Positions 3,309-5,358 of a stretch of DNA of 5,358 nucleotides are shown piece after piece (position 1 is the stretch's first letter; every line of letters starts with the position of its first letter). Source of the DNA: Mariprofundaceae bacterium (lineage in GTDB: Bacteria; Pseudomonadota; Zetaproteobacteria; Mariprofundales; Mariprofundaceae); assembly GCA_030950865.1 (NCBI GenBank), contig JAUZQR010000404.1, positions 1 to 5,358 on the forward strand, read 5' to 3'. The notes beneath the pieces are model-generated. The model did no database searches. It saw only the letters and a list, made by a program, of their open reading frames with translations, and was not told the DNA's origin. The position numbers and the translations under genes were made by a program.

Positions 3309-5358
3309 AGGGAAAGATCTTAGACAGCTAATGATATGCTGCACGACTTCCGTGCCGCTGCTAAAGCGTGCTTCAACATCTTTTGCTAGCAACTTATCAA
3401 TCAGTGTTACTACAGGGCCTGGCAAGTCAGCTTTATGTTGCCGTATATCGCGGTGTGGCTCATTGGTAATTTGAAACATGAGCGTTGCCATAGAATCGCC
3501 ATGAAAAGGGCGAGTGCCAGTGAGCATCTCATACAGCATTACACCGAGAGAAAATAAGTCAGAGCGCCCATCCACATGTTTTCCTGCAAGTTGCTCTGGA
3601 GACATATATGATGGTGTTCCTAATATAACGCCTGTTTTAGTTTTGCTTGAGGCAGTAACGCAGGCAATGCCAAAATCGGTTACTTTGATGGTTTTATCAG
3701 TCTGCATCATAATATTTGCAGGCTTAATATCACGATGTACTACGCCTTGTTTGTGCGCATAGTCCAATGCTTGTGCAACTTTGCCTACAATCTTGAGCGT
3801 AGCAATGGCTGGAAGTAATCGGTTTGCTTTGGTGTATTGGGATAAGTCTGTTCCTGATAGTAACTCCATAGCAATATAGGCTAGATCATGCTCCTCACCA
3901 GCATCATAAATGGTTACGATATTAGGGTGATTTAATTGCCCTGCTGTTTCTGCTTCACGAAAAAATCGTTTGGTTGCTTCTTCTAATTCATCTGCCTCAA
4001 ATTCCATGGATAAAGCCAGTGTTTTGATAGCCACATTACGGTTAATTTTAGGGTCACGCCCGTGATAGACAATTCCCATAGCACCTTTGCCAAGCTCTTT
4101 TAATATTTCATAGCGCCCGAGTGTGGGGTTGCTGCCATAGGTCATAAGCGATTGCATTGTGCCACCTGATGTTCGAATACCAGACTTCATGGCTTTATAA
4201 GTGTTTTTTGCACGCTCTAATCTAGCTTGAGAGTCCTTATAATTTGGGGCATGCGCAATGATATAGGCATAAACATCACCTGCTTTATCGAATTGGCGTT
4301 GACGTTCAAAATCGAAAGCCAGACTGTACAGTGTTGTCAGGATATCTTCGTTGACAGGGCATTGGCAAAACTTTTCAAAAGCCATGTCCAACATATTTTG
4401 ACTTTGAAAAGAAAGCCCTAACATTTTGTTTGCCTCGACAGAATCCACCTGAATTTTTTGCCGCTCACCTTCGGAAGTAAAATAGCGCTTTGTGGTTAAA
4501 ACAAGGTGACCTAAAAGCAATAGAATCACCACATTCATATTTTGTACCCATACTGCATAGTTCGTTAGAAGTATAAATTCTGTACCAAGAAGCCCGATTA
4601 AAAGCACTACGGATAATGCCGCACCAGTGCCAGGACCTAAGCGTGGAAGCAGTATAATGAGATACAACCCTACGATAATCCAGCAGCTTACTTCTACCCA
4701 GAAGGATGTGTTTGAGTGGATAAAATATTTTTCATTTAACAGGCTGCTTAATGTGTTTGCTTGTAATACCACACCTGTCATTCCATCATTGATAGGTGTC
4801 ACGAAACGCTCTCCCATACCTGATGCTGTTGCGCCAATTAAGACGATTTTATCTTTAAATATACTTGCTGAAATTTTATTCGAATAAACATCATAAAAAG
4901 AATACTGTTTAAATGCAGGTCTTCCTGAATGAGACGGATAAAATGCAGGGTGAAAAAGCATGCCGTTATTGGTATGAATATTGATGTTTCCAAATTGTAT
5001 TTCTTTATCGGAATTTACGATGACATCTTTCATCTTCAGTTGCTGCGCTTTTACGGCAAGTGCCAATGACATAGATGGATAAGCTTGCTTGCCATACATA
5101 ATAAGTAGTGGCTCTGAGCGTACGATACCATCTTCTTTATACACATTGAGGTGTCCCATGGCTGCTGCTGCTTGTGCCAATTCAGTAAATGGATAACGCA
5201 TTTCCGAGGCATTTAACAAGGCGGAGTTTTCTATTGAGCTACTAATATTGGCGATGCTTAGTGCTTTGATAAAATTGGGTAAAGGTTTCTTAGAATGAGC
5301 ATCAGAGCCGCTCAATTCAAATGAAATAGGCATGATAACATTGCCAGTTTTTTTTACG
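3297..5358 (-). CDS. CHASE2-domain transmembrane Ser/Thr protein kinase with TPR-like linker (5' end outside window)
   Basis: This is a membrane sensor kinase. Numbering from the Met at 5333, the rest of a CHASE2 domain covers about 1-205, with KIVLIGATASGMGERFVTP and GVVLQANTLSSLL. Three hydrophobic helices follow (about 212-230, 236-256, 262-280). Next come two TPR-like helical pairs (about 303-378, with MLDMAFEKF and RQFDKAGDVYAYI), a Ser/Thr/Gly-rich hinge and a Hanks-type kinase domain (407-670). The catalytic set is complete: glycine loop GKGAMGIV (415-422), Lys437 in VAIK, helix-C Glu460, HRDIKPAN (533-540), DFG (553-555), GTPSYMSPE (572-580) and SDLFSLG. The activation loop has several Ser/Thr for autophosphorylation. 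The frame stays open for eight more codons to the window edge, reading VKKTGNVI before the Met, as expected inside CHASE2, and no ribosome binding site precedes 5333. That Met is therefore internal; an N-terminal membrane helix and early CHASE2 are missing from view. CHASE2 would face the periplasm and the kinase the cytoplasm. The ligand is unknown and no phosphatase or FHA gene is visible nearby. Confidence 0.93.
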   Translation of the reverse strand, partial: VKKTGNVIMPISFELSGSDAHSKKPLPNFIKALSIANISSSIENSALLNASEMRYPFTELAQAAAAMGHLNVYKEDGIVRSEPLLIMYGKQAYPSMSLALAVKAQQLKMKDVIVNSDKEIQFGNINIHTNNGMLFHPAFYPSHSGRPAFKQYSFYDVYSNKISASIFKDKIVLIGATASGMGERFVTPINDGMTGVVLQANTLSSLLNEKYFIHSNTSFWVEVSCWIIVGLYLIILLPRLGPGTGAALSVVLLIGLLGTEFILLTNYAVWVQNMNVVILLLLGHLVLTTKRYFTSEGERQKIQVDSVEANKMLGLSFQSQNMLDMAFEKFCQCPVNEDILTTLYSLAFDFERQRQFDKAGDVYAYIIAHAPNYKDSQARLERAKNTYKAMKSGIRTSGGTMQSLMTYGSNPTLGRYEILKELGKGAMGIVYHGRDPKINRNVAIKTLALSMEFEADELEEATKRFFREAETAGQLNHPNIVTIYDAGEEHDLAYIAMELLSGTDLSQYTKANRLLPAIATLKIVGKVAQALDYAHKQGVVHRDIKPANIMMQTDKTIKVTDFGIACVTASSKTKTGVILGTPSYMSPEQLAGKHVDGRSDLFSLGVMLYEMLTGTRPFHGDSMATLMFQITNEPHRDIRQHKADLPGPVVTLIDKLLAKDVEARFSSGTEVVQHIISCLRSFPKKQ

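Noticed and set aside
3271..4887. Plus-strand open frames inside the kinase gene
   Set aside because: Antisense to a well-conserved kinase frame, with no family motif or translation signals.
5331..5333. ATG at 5333 as the true kinase start
   Set aside because: The frame remains open to the window edge with CHASE2-like sequence before it, no Shine-Dalgarno precedes it, and the expected N-terminal membrane helix would be missing.

Overview
The window is a compact stretch of bacterial chromosome, moderately AT-rich. It looks proteobacterial: it has a full-length DapD of the E. coli size class, a two-domain periplasmic DsbC with a second cysteine pair, RdgB, and a large CHASE2 / TPR-like / Hanks-type kinase of a kind common in beta-, gamma- and related proteobacteria. 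No genus can be named safely from sequence alone.

Layout, left to right. (1) At 1-77 on the minus strand lies the beginning of an acetolactate synthase large subunit gene (ilvB/ilvI type), with a good Shine-Dalgarno and a plausible sigma70 promoter. In this sequence the frame is closed by a TAA at 6-8, exactly where the conserved Tyr of the FGYPGG motif should be. (2) A divergent intergenic region (78-336) holds the ilvB promoter and a cluster of CATCA/TGATG half-sites. (3) dapD runs on the plus strand (337-1158). (4) A convergent gap (1159-1324) carries two nested stem-loops and one perfect DnaA-box 9-mer. (5) From 5358 down to 1325 on the minus strand four genes read in one direction: the CHASE2 Ser/Thr kinase (5' end outside the window), a TlpA/ResA-like thioredoxin, dsbC and rdgB. 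Gaps are 87, 62 and 14 bases; a weak terminator-like hairpin lies over the kinase stop codon.

Functionally, dapD (lysine/diaminopimelate synthesis) and ilvB (branched-chain amino acid synthesis) are divergent biosynthetic genes. The tlpA-like and dsbC genes encode two exported thiol-disulfide proteins and probably form a periplasmic redox unit. rdgB, a nucleotide-pool sanitation enzyme, sits directly behind dsbC and is probably translationally coupled to it. The kinase is a membrane sensor with an extracytoplasmic CHASE2 domain; its link to the redox genes is positional only.

Most of the window is ordinary, well-recognised housekeeping content. I see no CRISPR array, tRNA, rRNA, insertion sequence or phage gene. 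The observation most worth checking is the nonsense codon in the ilvB start region.
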